Shown here piece after piece: positions 33,699-42,475 of a DNA stretch of 64,000 nucleotides. Below the pieces are notes generated by a model. The model was given only the letters and a program-made list of their open reading frames with translations. It did no database searches and had not been told where the DNA came from. Numbering within the stretch: position 1 is the stretch's first letter; each line of letters starts with the position of its first letter. Source of the stretch: Poriferisodalis sp965208555 (GTDB lineage: Bacteria > Actinomycetota > Acidimicrobiia > Acidimicrobiales > Poriferisodalaceae); contig NZ_OZ242342.1 in assembly GCF_965208555.1 (NCBI RefSeq), forward strand, positions 2,666,001 through 2,730,000. The letters are read 5' to 3'. Made by a program: the position numbers and the translations under genes.

Positions 33699-36212
33699 GT
33701 GAGATTCGGCAAACGGGCCGATGAGGTGGGCGAATGGGCTTCCCTCTCCGATGTCGCAAAACCGCGGGCAGGCGTGCTTCGCTGGCTTCGAGGCAGGCGT
33801 TCCCGTTCAGTCCGGCTTCGATTAGACCGGCCCCGCCCCCCGCGTCCCGCTGAGCCGCCGTCCGGCTGGGTCCGACCGTGGTGGGCGGAGCGTCAGCTCG
33901 ACCCCAACTCGGCTGCGTACGCCCCGGCACCGAGTCGGGTCCGCTACTGGAACAGCGACGACCATGTCGAAGCGAGCGTGCTCGCGAACGCGCTCGGGCG
34001 TTCATGGACGACTGTCGGGCTGCCCGAGACGCTCGAGCGGGCTGAGGTGGATCCGCGGGGACTGGTGGTGTGCGGGGGATGGTCGCTGGATTGGTGGGTG
34101 CGTTCCGGCGAGGAGTGGGCCTTCCCATCGCGGGCGTCCTCCGTAAGGCAGCGCCTGGTGGATGGAATGCCGGTGGTCGAGACGATCATGCGGATCGGTG
34201 GCGGCGATGTCTCCCACCGCATTGCGGCGGCCCGGGGCGCTGCCGTCCAGTTCGGCGACGCCGAGCGGCATGTCACCGCGCAGGGCGAGCGGCTGCAAGG
34301 CGGCGGCGCAAGTGCCGTTCCTGAGGTATTGGTGATGGAGATCGCCAATCGCACGCCTGCGCCCGTGGCCGTGGCGCTCGCGGCACGGCCATGCAACTTG
34401 GGTGCGTTCGAGCACGAAGAGAACGAAATCTGGCAGTGGTCGAACGCGTGGGGGATCGATGAGATCCTCATCGACGGTCGTGTGATGACGCTTGGCAATG
34501 TGTATCTCTCTGCGGCGAACCGCGCGGTTGTGGTCTTTGATCGCGTGCCGGGCGACGTGGTCGTCGGCAGCAACGGGACCGACTGCGCCGCAGGGCTCGT
34601 GTCCTCAGACGGGCATGCCGCCACGGAACAGGCCAGTTCGGTGCCCGTCAGCATCGGAAGCAGTGGGTCTCTCGGCAATCCGGCATCGACACCGGAACTC
34701 GAGCGCGTTCCAGTCTCGGTGACGTGCCCCCAGCGTCTGGCCAACGCGGCAGCGGTCTTCCCGCTCGTCGCCGGCGCGACGCTGCGTGCTGCGGTTGTCG
34801 GGCGAGGCTCGGCATTCGAGTGGGACGATGCCGGCAGCCCCGCGCTCGGTTCCGCCGTGCTGGATGCGGTGCCTGGCCTGGAGCGGGTGGCAAACGGCTG
34901 GCGGCAGCGCGTCGATGCAGGCTGCCGGATCGAATTGCCCAGTGGCCGTCTAGCCGATGCCGTGCTGTCGGCACGTGCCGCCCAACTGCTCGCCACCGCG
35001 CCGTTCGATGACGGACCAGGTGTCGCCGGTCCCATGCTCGCCTCGGCGCTGGCCACCGACTTTCAGTTCGCCGGCGACGACCTGGTGCAATTGCTGGCGC
35101 TGATCGAGTCGGGAGCGCCTGAGCAGGTGCGGGATCTCCTGCTGCGTCAAGCCCAAGCGCAGTTTCCTTCCGGCGAGACCTCCAGCATGGGCGTCTCGGT
35201 CACGGGCACATCGCTCGTGCTCGCCGAGCATCTGCTGTCGCTTCACCCCGACCCCGCCTTCGCCGAGGCCATCGGGGAGTTCGCCGCAACTGGGGCACGG
35301 TGGCTGCTGACGCGCGACGCGGACAGGCGGGAAGGGCCATGGACGATTCGCGAAGGCTTGCGAGCCGGCTACCGGCTTCTGCTGCGGCACGGTGCGGATC
35401 GGGCGGCGACTGCGTTGCGGCACGAGGCCATGAGACTGCGCGAGGCGCAGCGCGTGGACCCTGCGGACGTTCCGGCTTCGCCGTCGTTCTACCGGGATCG
35501 TGCGGACCGGGTTCCTTGGACCGCTCCACAGCGCGGGGCAGCCGCGGCGCCGCCAAGCCAGCGCTGGGAGTGGATATCGCACGACACCGGACTGTGGATT
35601 CATGGGGCGGTTCCCTGGGCACCGCCGTTGCCGTTTGTGACATCCGAGCCGGCTGACGGCACCCCGATCGATTTCGTTGCCGACACGGCGGCTTCGTGCG
35701 GCCATGACCTGGTCGCCACTGCGCTGCTGGGTTTTGCCGAGGCGCGACCAGCACCGGCGCGTGCCTTCGAGCGGCTCGAGGCGCTGGTGTCGGTGGCGTC
35801 GTCGACGTTCAGCTGGCCGACCTATGTGCATCCGCAGTTGCACACCGGCACCAACGGCACGGGGCACGACCTCATGGTGGGCGGGCTGTTCGTGCGGACG
35901 CTGCTTCGTCTGCTGGTCGATGTGCCTGACGGCGGCTCGTTGCACGCAGCGCAGACGCCGACGCTGCGGCTGGCTGCCCACTGGCCGGCGGCGTGGCTGG
36001 GCCAGCCGGTCGAGATCCACGATGTGCCGACGCGCATCGGCAGGGTGTCATGGGCGGTGCGCTGGCATGGCCAGCGACCGGCGCTGCTGTGGGACGTCGT
36101 GCCGCACGACCCGGGCGGCAGCGCGCCCGAAGTCACGGCACCGGGACTGGATCCGGCGTTCGCGGCGACCGGCTGGCGGGGCGAGATCCTGCTGGCGCCG
36201 CACCCTGCATAG
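33699..36212 (+). CDS. Large uncharacterised protein, possibly alpha/alpha-toroid (glycosidase-like)
   Basis: 837 aa from GTG 33699. I do not recognise a family with confidence. Residues ~1-55 are basic and Pro/Arg-rich. Residues ~60-330 are beta-rich with Trp-rich segments (SGWVRPWWAERQL, CGGWSLDWWVRSGEEWAF), and ~400-640 are helical. Residues ~640-760 (WISHDTGLWIHGAVPWAPP, FSWPTYVHPQLHTG, GHDLMVGGLFVRTLLRLLVD) and the C-terminal RVSWAVRWHGQRPALLWDV look like the end of a six-hairpin glycosidase-like fold. No signal peptide is seen. It begins 94 bp after jetD but shows no translational coupling to it. Confidence 0.65.
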   Translation: MRFGKRADEVGEWASLSDVAKPRAGVLRWLRGRRSRSVRLRLDRPRPPRPAEPPSGWVRPWWAERQLDPNSAAYAPAPSRVRYWNSDDHVEASVLANALGRSWTTVGLPETLERAEVDPRGLVVCGGWSLDWWVRSGEEWAFPSRASSVRQRLVDGMPVVETIMRIGGGDVSHRIAAARGAAVQFGDAERHVTAQGERLQGGGASAVPEVLVMEIANRTPAPVAVALAARPCNLGAFEHEENEIWQWSNAWGIDEILIDGRVMTLGNVYLSAANRAVVVFDRVPGDVVVGSNGTDCAAGLVSSDGHAATEQASSVPVSIGSSGSLGNPASTPELERVPVSVTCPQRLANAAAVFPLVAGATLRAAVVGRGSAFEWDDAGSPALGSAVLDAVPGLERVANGWRQRVDAGCRIELPSGRLADAVLSARAAQLLATAPFDDGPGVAGPMLASALATDFQFAGDDLVQLLALIESGAPEQVRDLLLRQAQAQFPSGETSSMGVSVTGTSLVLAEHLLSLHPDPAFAEAIGEFAATGARWLLTRDADRREGPWTIREGLRAGYRLLLRHGADRAATALRHEAMRLREAQRVDPADVPASPSFYRDRADRVPWTAPQRGAAAAPPSQRWEWISHDTGLWIHGAVPWAPPLPFVTSEPADGTPIDFVADTAASCGHDLVATALLGFAEARPAPARAFERLEALVSVASSTFSWPTYVHPQLHTGTNGTGHDLMVGGLFVRTLLRLLVDVPDGGSLHAAQTPTLRLAAHWPAAWLGQPVEIHDVPTRIGRVSWAVRWHGQRPALLWDVVPHDPGGSAPEVTAPGLDPAFAATGWRGEILLAPHPA

Positions 36213-36273
36213 CGCACCCGGCATGACACCTCTGTCGTGTGACCGCCTTGCCGACCGGCACGGGGTCGGCAGC

Positions 36274-36286
36274 TAGGTTCACTTCC
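36274..36286 (+). promoter_or_regulatory. -10 box TAGGTT of a probable leaderless rnhB promoter
   Basis: TAGGTT at 36274-36279 is followed by 7 nt and then ATG 36287. There is no ribosome site in between, and this supports the ATG chosen for rnhB. Confidence 0.45.
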
Positions 36287-36994
36287 ATGACGGTGCGGCC
36301 GAGCCTCACGTTCGAGCGGCGGTGCTGGGAATCGGGTGAGACGACGGTCGTCGGCGTGGACGAGGTGGGCCGCGGCGCCTGGGCGGGACCGCTGACGGTG
36401 GGCGCCGTCGTCGTCTCGTCGCAGGGCCGGGTGAACGGCATCCGCGATTCGAAGGAGCTCCGCCCCGATGTGCGTGAGCAGCTCTTCGAGCGCATCGACG
36501 GTTGGGCCCGCGCCTGGTCGGTAGGGCACGCCACCGCAGCAGAGTGCGACGAGCTGGGCATGACCGACGCCCTGCGTGTCGCCACTCGCCGGGCCTTGGA
36601 CGCGTTGCCGGCCGAGCCAGACCGCGTGCTGCTCGACGGCAAGTTCAACTTCGTGGACTGGCGCCCCAGCAGGGCGCTCGTCGAGGGCGACCGGCGCTGC
36701 CTGTCGATCGCCGCAGCCTCCATCATGGCCAAGGTCGTGCGGGACCGGATCATGTCGGCGCTGTCGGCCGATTTCCCTCCCTACGGGTTCGGGTCGAACA
36801 AGGGCTATCCCGCGCCGGTCCACCGTGCGGCCCTGGCCACCCACGGACCGTGCGCCATTCACCGGCTGAGCTGGTCGTTCACCGACGCGCTGCCCGATGC
36901 CGAGCCGGTGCCGAGCCGTGCGCATCGCGACGCCGAGACGGCGCTGGCGACCTACTCGAGAGCCTTCGCAGGACCCGATACGACACTGTTCTGA
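36287..36994 (+). CDS. rnhB: Ribonuclease HII
   Basis: 235 aa from ATG 36287; the earlier in-frame GTG at 36239 would put the promoter inside the gene. It cleaves the RNA strand of RNA/DNA hybrids and starts ribonucleotide excision repair in the cytoplasm. Catalytic residues sit in VVGVDEVGRGAWAGPL (Asp25, Glu26), IRDSKEL, LLDGKFNF and SIAAASIMAKVVRD. The GFGSNKGYP segment, typical of RNase HII, is also present. Length matches the family. Confidence 0.95.
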   Translation: MTVRPSLTFERRCWESGETTVVGVDEVGRGAWAGPLTVGAVVVSSQGRVNGIRDSKELRPDVREQLFERIDGWARAWSVGHATAAECDELGMTDALRVATRRALDALPAEPDRVLLDGKFNFVDWRPSRALVEGDRRCLSIAAASIMAKVVRDRIMSALSADFPPYGFGSNKGYPAPVHRAALATHGPCAIHRLSWSFTDALPDAEPVPSRAHRDAETALATYSRAFAGPDTTLF

Positions 36995-37099
36995 CCTACC
37001 GTTCTGATCGGCCTGCCGGCCCAAGGGCCGCGTGCCGCCTCGGGAGCAAGCTGCGGGCGCGGGCTGCTAGAAGATGGCAGCTTCGGAGAGGGGCGACCG

Positions 37100-37996
37100 A
37101 TGAGCGTGAGCGACGATCCCAACGCCGGCCAGCGCGAGTTCTGGCGCAAAGCGGACATCTGGGTGCAGCAGCAGGAGCGACTCGACGCACAGCTCGCGCA
37201 CATCGGCTTGGCGGCGATGGACATCGCCCAGGAACCCCCGTCCGGAGCGCACGTGCTCGACGTGGGCTGCGGTTGTGGCCAGACGTCGCTGCAGTGGAGC
37301 GAGCGGGTGAGCGGATCAGTCTTGGGGGTTGACATCAGCGACCTGCTCGTAGAGGTGGCCCGGCAGCGGGCTGCCGCCCACGCTGCCGAGCATCCTGCGG
37401 CGGCACCCATCAGCTTCGCCGTGGCTGACGCGCAGACCGCCGACATGACCGCACTCGGAGCGAAGGCGACGGCCCGAAATGGGGCGTTCGGCGGCTTCGA
37501 TGTGGTGTTCTCCCGGTTCGGCGTGATGTTCTTCGCCGATCCCGCAGCAGCGTTCGCCAACGTGCGGGCAGCGACTCGATCGGGCGGACAGCTCGCCTTC
37601 GCCTGCTGGCAGACGCCACGGCAGAACCCGTGGCTGATCACGGTCAACAAGGCGGTGCTGGAGATCGTGGAGATGCCCGACAGCGACGGTCCCACGGTTG
37701 ATCCGTTCGCGTTTGCTGACACCGACTTCGTTAGCGGCATCCTCAGCGATGCCGGCTGGTCGGCCATCGACTTTGCGTCGTTCGAGACCGAGATGATCTA
37801 CGGCGCGGGCAACACGCTCGCCGAGACGGCCCAGTTCACCATGGATCTCGGCATCGCCCAGCGGGCGCTGGAGGGGCACCCGCCCGCAGTGCACGCTCAA
37901 GCCAAGGAAGCCGTGATAGCGGCACTCGCGCCGTTCGAGACCCCAGCAGGCGTCGTGTTCCCTGCTGCCGCGTGGATCGTCACGGCTCGCAATTGA
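37100..37996 (+). CDS. Class I SAM-dependent methyltransferase
   Basis: 298 aa, ATG with GGAGAGGGG upstream. SAM-binding motif I is HVLDVGCGCGQTSL around residues 51-64, followed by SGSVLGVDISDLLVEVAR (motif II acidic residue) and FDVVFSRFGVMFFADP (motif post-II/III). The C-terminal region (FADTDFVSGILSDAGWSAI) resembles ubiquinone/menaquinone-type small-molecule methylases. The substrate is unknown. It is followed 19 bp later by a YbdK-type ligase, with which it may be co-transcribed. Confidence 0.87.
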   Translation: MSVSDDPNAGQREFWRKADIWVQQQERLDAQLAHIGLAAMDIAQEPPSGAHVLDVGCGCGQTSLQWSERVSGSVLGVDISDLLVEVARQRAAAHAAEHPAAAPISFAVADAQTADMTALGAKATARNGAFGGFDVVFSRFGVMFFADPAAAFANVRAATRSGGQLAFACWQTPRQNPWLITVNKAVLEIVEMPDSDGPTVDPFAFADTDFVSGILSDAGWSAIDFASFETEMIYGAGNTLAETAQFTMDLGIAQRALEGHPPAVHAQAKEAVIAALAPFETPAGVVFPAAAWIVTARN

Positions 37997-38015
37997 GCCG
38001 CGGAGGTTGCTGATC

Positions 38016-39155
38016 GTGATCGACGAACCGAGCTGGACGATAGGGATCGAGGAGGAATACCTCCTTGTCGATCATGACAGCGGCGCACTGGTCAAGGTCC
38101 AGCCGCCCGGCTTGATCGAGCGGGTCGCCGAGCTGCGCCACGGCCTCGTGAGTCCGGAGCTCTTCAGCGCGCAGATCGAGATCGGCACCGGCATCTGCCG
38201 TGACATGCAGCATCTGCGCGCCGACGTCGGCTTGCTGCGCTTGGCAGTCACCGAGGCCGCCGCCGAGCACGGGCTTGCGCCGATCGCTGCGTCCACTCAT
38301 CCCTTTGCCAAGCCGGAGGAGCTCGAGATCACCGACAAGGAGCGCTACCGGGACCTCGCCGATGACCTCCAGGACATCACGCGCCAGCTCGTCATCTCGG
38401 GGCTGCACGTGCACGTGGGCATCGAGGATCCCGAACTGCGGATCGACCTGATGAACCAGGTGACGTACTTCCTGCCGCACCTGCTGGCCCTGTCCACGTC
38501 GTCGCCGTTCTGGCAGGGCCGCGACACCGGGCTGGCCAGCTACCGGTCGGCGGTGTACAAGACGCTTCCGCGCACGGGCCTGCCGCCGAAGTTCGACTCA
38601 TGGGCCGAGTTCCGGCGCCACGTCGACGTGCTGGTGAATGCCGGGATCATCGAGGACTCTTCGAAGGTCTGGTGGGACATCCGGCCCTCGGAGCGCTACC
38701 CGACGCTGGAGATGCGGGTCACCGACCTGCCCACCCGCATGGAGGACACGATTGCCGTCGCAGCTGCATATGTCTGCCTGCTGCGGATGCTGTGGCGGCT
38801 GCGTGACGGGAACCAGCGATGGCGCAGCTATGCCAACTTCCTGATCGGCGAGAACCTGTGGCGGGCCGAGCGTTATGGCGTCAACGGTTCGCTGATCGAC
38901 TTCGGCAAGGGCTCGCTGGTGCCATACGCGGACTTGGTCGACGAGCTGATCGAGCTCGTCAGCCCCGATGCCGAGGCACTCGACTGCGTCGACGAGGTTG
39001 GTCAGCTGCGCACCATCTGCGAACGGGGCACTTCAGCGAACAACCAGCTTGCCGTCTACCAGGCAGCGAAGGACGCCGGCGCGGATCACAGCGAGGCCCT
39101 GGCCGAGGTGGTGCAGCACCTCATCAAGGACACACTCGCACCTCCTGCTGACTAG
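38016..39155 (+). CDS. Carboxylate-amine ligase, YbdK/GCS2 family (glutamate-cysteine ligase-like)
   Basis: 379 aa from GTG 38016, which has GGAGG 9 nt upstream; an in-frame TTG at 38007 would be too close to that site. GCS2 family motifs are WTIGIEEEYLLVD (ATP/Mg Glu cluster), FSAQIEIGTG, HVHVGIEDPE, LLALSTSSPFWQGRDTGLAS with the R-S pattern, and LEMRVTDLPTRMEDT. These enzymes join glutamate to an amine with weak glutamate-cysteine ligase activity. Mycothiol users do not need glutathione, so a role in ergothioneine or another gamma-glutamyl product is possible. Confidence 0.88.
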   Translation: MIDEPSWTIGIEEEYLLVDHDSGALVKVQPPGLIERVAELRHGLVSPELFSAQIEIGTGICRDMQHLRADVGLLRLAVTEAAAEHGLAPIAASTHPFAKPEELEITDKERYRDLADDLQDITRQLVISGLHVHVGIEDPELRIDLMNQVTYFLPHLLALSTSSPFWQGRDTGLASYRSAVYKTLPRTGLPPKFDSWAEFRRHVDVLVNAGIIEDSSKVWWDIRPSERYPTLEMRVTDLPTRMEDTIAVAAAYVCLLRMLWRLRDGNQRWRSYANFLIGENLWRAERYGVNGSLIDFGKGSLVPYADLVDELIELVSPDAEALDCVDEVGQLRTICERGTSANNQLAVYQAAKDAGADHSEALAEVVQHLIKDTLAPPAD

Positions 39156-39199
39156 CCCACTACATGGCCGTCGCGGCGTGCTGATACCTTGCCGCCCGT

Positions 39200-40453
39200 A
39201 TGTCTCATGAAAGCAATGCACTTCCGTCCATGGGGGAGCGCTACACCCGGCCTGACTGGGTGCGGCGCATCAACCTCATGGGCGACTCGATCGGGGGGCG
39301 ACCCGGCGACCTGGTGCCCATCGACACCGGTGAGCTGCTGAAGCTGGCCACCGCAGCAGTCGGCGGCATGCCGACCGGCGATCTGGGCGATCCCGACTGG
39401 CAGAAGCGTTTCGAGGCCCTGTCTGCCGAGCTGGACGCCTCGCCCATGCACCTGCTGGGTCGGCTGATGACCAAGCAAGAGCTGCTCCGCTCGCTGCGCA
39501 CCCGCTTGCTGCTCACCGCCGCCATCGACACGACGCCGCAGATCACCGCTGAGCCCGTGGCCTCGCCGGTGATGATCGCCGGCCCGGCGCGCTCGGGCAC
39601 CTCCATTTTGTTCGAGCTGCTGGGGTTGCATCCCGACCTGCGGGCCCCGCTGGGCGCCGAGGCGCTGCACCCGGTGCCGCTGCCCGAGGGGGGCCTCGCG
39701 GATCGGATGGAGATGGGTCAGTGCGAGCAGGAGTTCTGGGCGGACATCCAGCCCGAGTTCCTGGCCATGCACGAGTTCCGGGCCGATCTGCCTGTCGAGT
39801 GCATCACCCTCACCACCGGCAGCTTCGCCGGGTTCCACTGGAGCATGATCGCCCCGCTGACCGAGTGGATTCCCGACTTGGACGTGAACTACAGCTACGA
39901 GCGGCAGATCCTCCAGGTGCTCCAGCACGGCGGGGGCCCCACGCAATGGGTGCTCAAGACGCCCGGCCACCTGTTCGTGCTGCCGCAGCTGTTCGCAGCG
40001 TTCGGCGACGCCTGGGTCATCCAGACCCACCGCGATCCGGCCCGCACGATGGCCTCCACGGCCAACATCACGGCCATGGTCCACTGGATGCGCTTCAGCG
40101 ACGTCGACGCCGTCGGGAACGCGCACTTCGTGCACGACGCGTTCGCGTTCGCCCTCAACGACTCGGTGAATCTGCGAGCAACCGGTGTGGTGCCGGACGA
40201 ACGCTTCGTGGACGTCAACTACATGCAGCTCGTGACCGACCCTGTGGCCACGCTGGGTGCGGCACTCGAGCAGATGGGCCTGTCGATGACCGATGCCTAC
40301 GCGACCGCTGTGCGGGACTACCTGGACCACAAACCCAAGGGCAAGTACGGCGTGCATCGCTACCAGCCCGAGGACTGGGGCTTCACCGCCGAAGGCATCC
40401 GCGACGCCACGGCGCAGTACATCGAGCGTTTCGACCTGCCCCCAGAGGGCTGA
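39200..40453 (+). CDS. Sulfotransferase family protein
   Basis: 417 aa; ATG lies just after a TACCTT -10-like box (39185-39190), with no ribosome site. The PAPS-binding P-loop-like motif is VMIAGPARSGTSILFELLG near residues 124-142, and the 3'-phosphate-binding region is VIQTHRDPARTMAST near residues 279-293. WVLKTPGHLF matches the WxxKxP element of bacterial sulfotransferases. It would transfer sulfate to a lipid or steroid-like hydroxyl; the acceptor is unknown. It is 13 bp upstream of the DUF1214 gene, probably one transcript. Confidence 0.87.
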   Translation: MSHESNALPSMGERYTRPDWVRRINLMGDSIGGRPGDLVPIDTGELLKLATAAVGGMPTGDLGDPDWQKRFEALSAELDASPMHLLGRLMTKQELLRSLRTRLLLTAAIDTTPQITAEPVASPVMIAGPARSGTSILFELLGLHPDLRAPLGAEALHPVPLPEGGLADRMEMGQCEQEFWADIQPEFLAMHEFRADLPVECITLTTGSFAGFHWSMIAPLTEWIPDLDVNYSYERQILQVLQHGGGPTQWVLKTPGHLFVLPQLFAAFGDAWVIQTHRDPARTMASTANITAMVHWMRFSDVDAVGNAHFVHDAFAFALNDSVNLRATGVVPDERFVDVNYMQLVTDPVATLGAALEQMGLSMTDAYATAVRDYLDHKPKGKYGVHRYQPEDWGFTAEGIRDATAQYIERFDLPPEG

Positions 40454-40466
40454 GCCGGCGCCGATC

Positions 40467-41591
40467 ATGGACCCGCTTCCCGAGACCGAATCCCGCCGGG
40501 CTCTCGCCGAGTTGCTCGAGGTGCTGCGAGATGCCGACGAGCGCTGGGTGTCGCCCGAGTGGAACCTGTACACGGCCGACGACGCCGTCGAGGCGCACCG
40601 TGCCCTCATGCACTACCTGCAGTGGGGCCTGGTGGGGCTGTTCGAGCGTGACCCGTCCGCCCCCCGGTTCGAGCGCCTGGTGACACCGAACCGCAAGCTG
40701 CTCGGCGACAACCCCGACACGGTCTACTTCGAGGCCCCAGTGTCGGCTGACTACGCCTACCGGGTGCGGGGGGAGACCAAGGGCGCCGATTACCTGTCGA
40801 TCACCGTCGAGTCGAGCGCCGGCTGGGGGTCGATGGACAACCAGGTGCTCGGCGTGCTCAATGACACGACGCTGGACGTGGATGCCGAGGGCCGCTTCGA
40901 GATCGTCATCGGCGGCGAGCCGCAGGAGCGCAATTGGCTTGCGCCGCCGCCCGACGAAGGCCAGATCATCAGCCGTCACTACTTCGAGGACACCGCCTAC
41001 GCAGGCACCGACCCGGATCGGTGGCCCGCGATGCAGATCGAGGTGATCGACGGCACGCCTCCGCCTCGGCCGTCGGATGCCACGGTCAGCGCCGGCATCC
41101 GGCGAGCCGCTGCCTTTATCCGCGAGCTCACGGTGGACCGCGTGCCGATGGCCCAGGGCGAGCCGCGGTCGTGGGTGTCGCTGGTGCCCAACGAGTTCCC
41201 GCCGCCCGGCCTGCCCGGCGACCTCGGCCTGTCGGCCACCGACGCCGCCTATGCCCTGGCACCGTTCGTGGTCGGGCCCGACGAGGCACTGGTGATCCGT
41301 GGCCGCTGGCCCGAGTGCCGCTACGCCAACATCAGCCTGTGGAACCGCCACCTGCAGTCGCTCGACTACGCGAACCGCTCCATCTCGCTCAACCGTGCCC
41401 AGATGGTCGCCAATGCCGACGGCAGTTTCACCGCCGTCATCGCACATGCCGACCCGGGCGTTCCCAACTGGCTCGACACCGAGGGTCGTCCATTCGGCAT
41501 CGCGTTCTGGCGCTTCATGCTGCCCGAAGGCGACATCGAGACTCCCCAAGCCGAGCTCGTGCCCCTGGCCGATCTGCCCAGCCGGCTCTGA
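40467..41591 (+). CDS. DUF1214 domain-containing protein
   Basis: 374 aa from ATG 40467, 13 bp after the sulfotransferase stop. It has LTPNRKLLGDNPDTVYFEAPVS-type sequence in its N-terminal third (residues ~70-95). The C-terminal DUF1214 signature is RWPECRYANISLWNRHLQSL followed by IAHADPGVPNWLDTEG. The function of the family is undefined; members often lie beside sulfotransferase or lipid genes. No signal peptide or membrane segment is visible. It converges on the LLM oxidoreductase gene. Confidence 0.8.
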   Translation: MDPLPETESRRALAELLEVLRDADERWVSPEWNLYTADDAVEAHRALMHYLQWGLVGLFERDPSAPRFERLVTPNRKLLGDNPDTVYFEAPVSADYAYRVRGETKGADYLSITVESSAGWGSMDNQVLGVLNDTTLDVDAEGRFEIVIGGEPQERNWLAPPPDEGQIISRHYFEDTAYAGTDPDRWPAMQIEVIDGTPPPRPSDATVSAGIRRAAAFIRELTVDRVPMAQGEPRSWVSLVPNEFPPPGLPGDLGLSATDAAYALAPFVVGPDEALVIRGRWPECRYANISLWNRHLQSLDYANRSISLNRAQMVANADGSFTAVIAHADPGVPNWLDTEGRPFGIAFWRFMLPEGDIETPQAELVPLADLPSRL

Positions 41592-41613
41592 CCCGCTCGG
41601 GCTGCGGCGAGCG

Positions 41614-42465
41614 TCAGTCGGCGAACGTGTCGACGAGGTGCTGGTTGCGGTCGACGTAGCGCGCTAAGCGATCCGCGCCGTCGGGGGCGGCGAGGACGAC
41701 CCGCTCGACGCCGAGTTCGCGGTACAGCTCCAGCTTCTGTTCGTCGGGCGTTGCGTAGCAGTACATGGAGATCGGGATGCCATCGGGATCACGGCCCGCT
41801 GACTCCGCAGCGGCCCGGAATCGCTCCATGCCGACCCTGACGTCTCTGAAGCCGACATCGAGCGGGCACCAGCCGTCCGCGTACTCAGCCACGTGACGCA
41901 TGCCGATCCGGCCCCGGCAGCCCACCAGCACCGGAGGGCCTGGCTGCTGGGTCGGCTTCGGGTACACCCACGAGGGCGCGAAGCTCACGAACTCGCCCGA
42001 GTACCCGACTTCGTGCTCGGTCCACAGCAGCCGCAGTGCCTCGACCGTCTCACGCATGGCGTTGTAGCGCTGCGCCCACGGCACGTTCGACACGTTGGCC
42101 AGCTCTTCGCGGTTCCAGCCCACGCCCACGCCGAAGAGCAGCCGGCCGTCGGATACCTCGTCCAGCGTCGCCACGCTCTTGGCCAAGTCCAGGATCTCGT
42201 GTTCGAGCACGAGGCACACGCCCATCGCCAGCTTGATCTTCGACGTTGCCGCTGCGGCCGTCGCCAGTGAGACGAACGGGTCGCGCATGTGCCAGTAGAG
42301 CTGCGGCAGATCGCCCCCGTCGGGGTGGACCGTCTGGCGGCTGGCGGGAATGTGGCTGTGCTCACCCACCCACAGCGAGTCGTAGCCCCGCTGCTCCGCC
42401 TCGACCGCCATGTCGGCGGTCGCAGGCCCGTAGTCGCTGTTCGTGGGCGCCAACCCGATCTTCAT
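41614..42465 (-). CDS. LLM-class F420-dependent oxidoreductase
   Basis: 283 aa. It is a luciferase-like TIM barrel starting MKIGLAPTNSDYGP. The family signatures are YDSLWVGEHSHIP, KLAMGVCLVLEHEILDLAKSVATLDEVSDG (quoted in part as LAKSVATLD and SDGRLLFGVGVGWNREE) and GPPVLVGCRGRIGMRHVAEYADGW. The SDGRLxxGVGxGWxxEE pattern is typical of actinobacterial F420-dependent members. It reduces or oxidises an unknown organic substrate with F420. The stop is 10 bp from the end of the acyl-CoA dehydrogenase upstream, so the two are probably co-transcribed. Confidence 0.88.
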   Translation of the reverse strand: MKIGLAPTNSDYGPATADMAVEAEQRGYDSLWVGEHSHIPASRQTVHPDGGDLPQLYWHMRDPFVSLATAAAATSKIKLAMGVCLVLEHEILDLAKSVATLDEVSDGRLLFGVGVGWNREELANVSNVPWAQRYNAMRETVEALRLLWTEHEVGYSGEFVSFAPSWVYPKPTQQPGPPVLVGCRGRIGMRHVAEYADGWCPLDVGFRDVRVGMERFRAAAESAGRDPDGIPISMYCYATPDEQKLELYRELGVERVVLAAPDGADRLARYVDRNQHLVDTFAD

Positions 42466-42475
42466 GAGTGTCGGC

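Noticed and set aside
39152..40609. 485-codon minus-strand open frame over the sulfotransferase
   Set aside because: Low-complexity Arg/Gly/His composition, no family features, and it lies exactly opposite a well-supported sulfotransferase.
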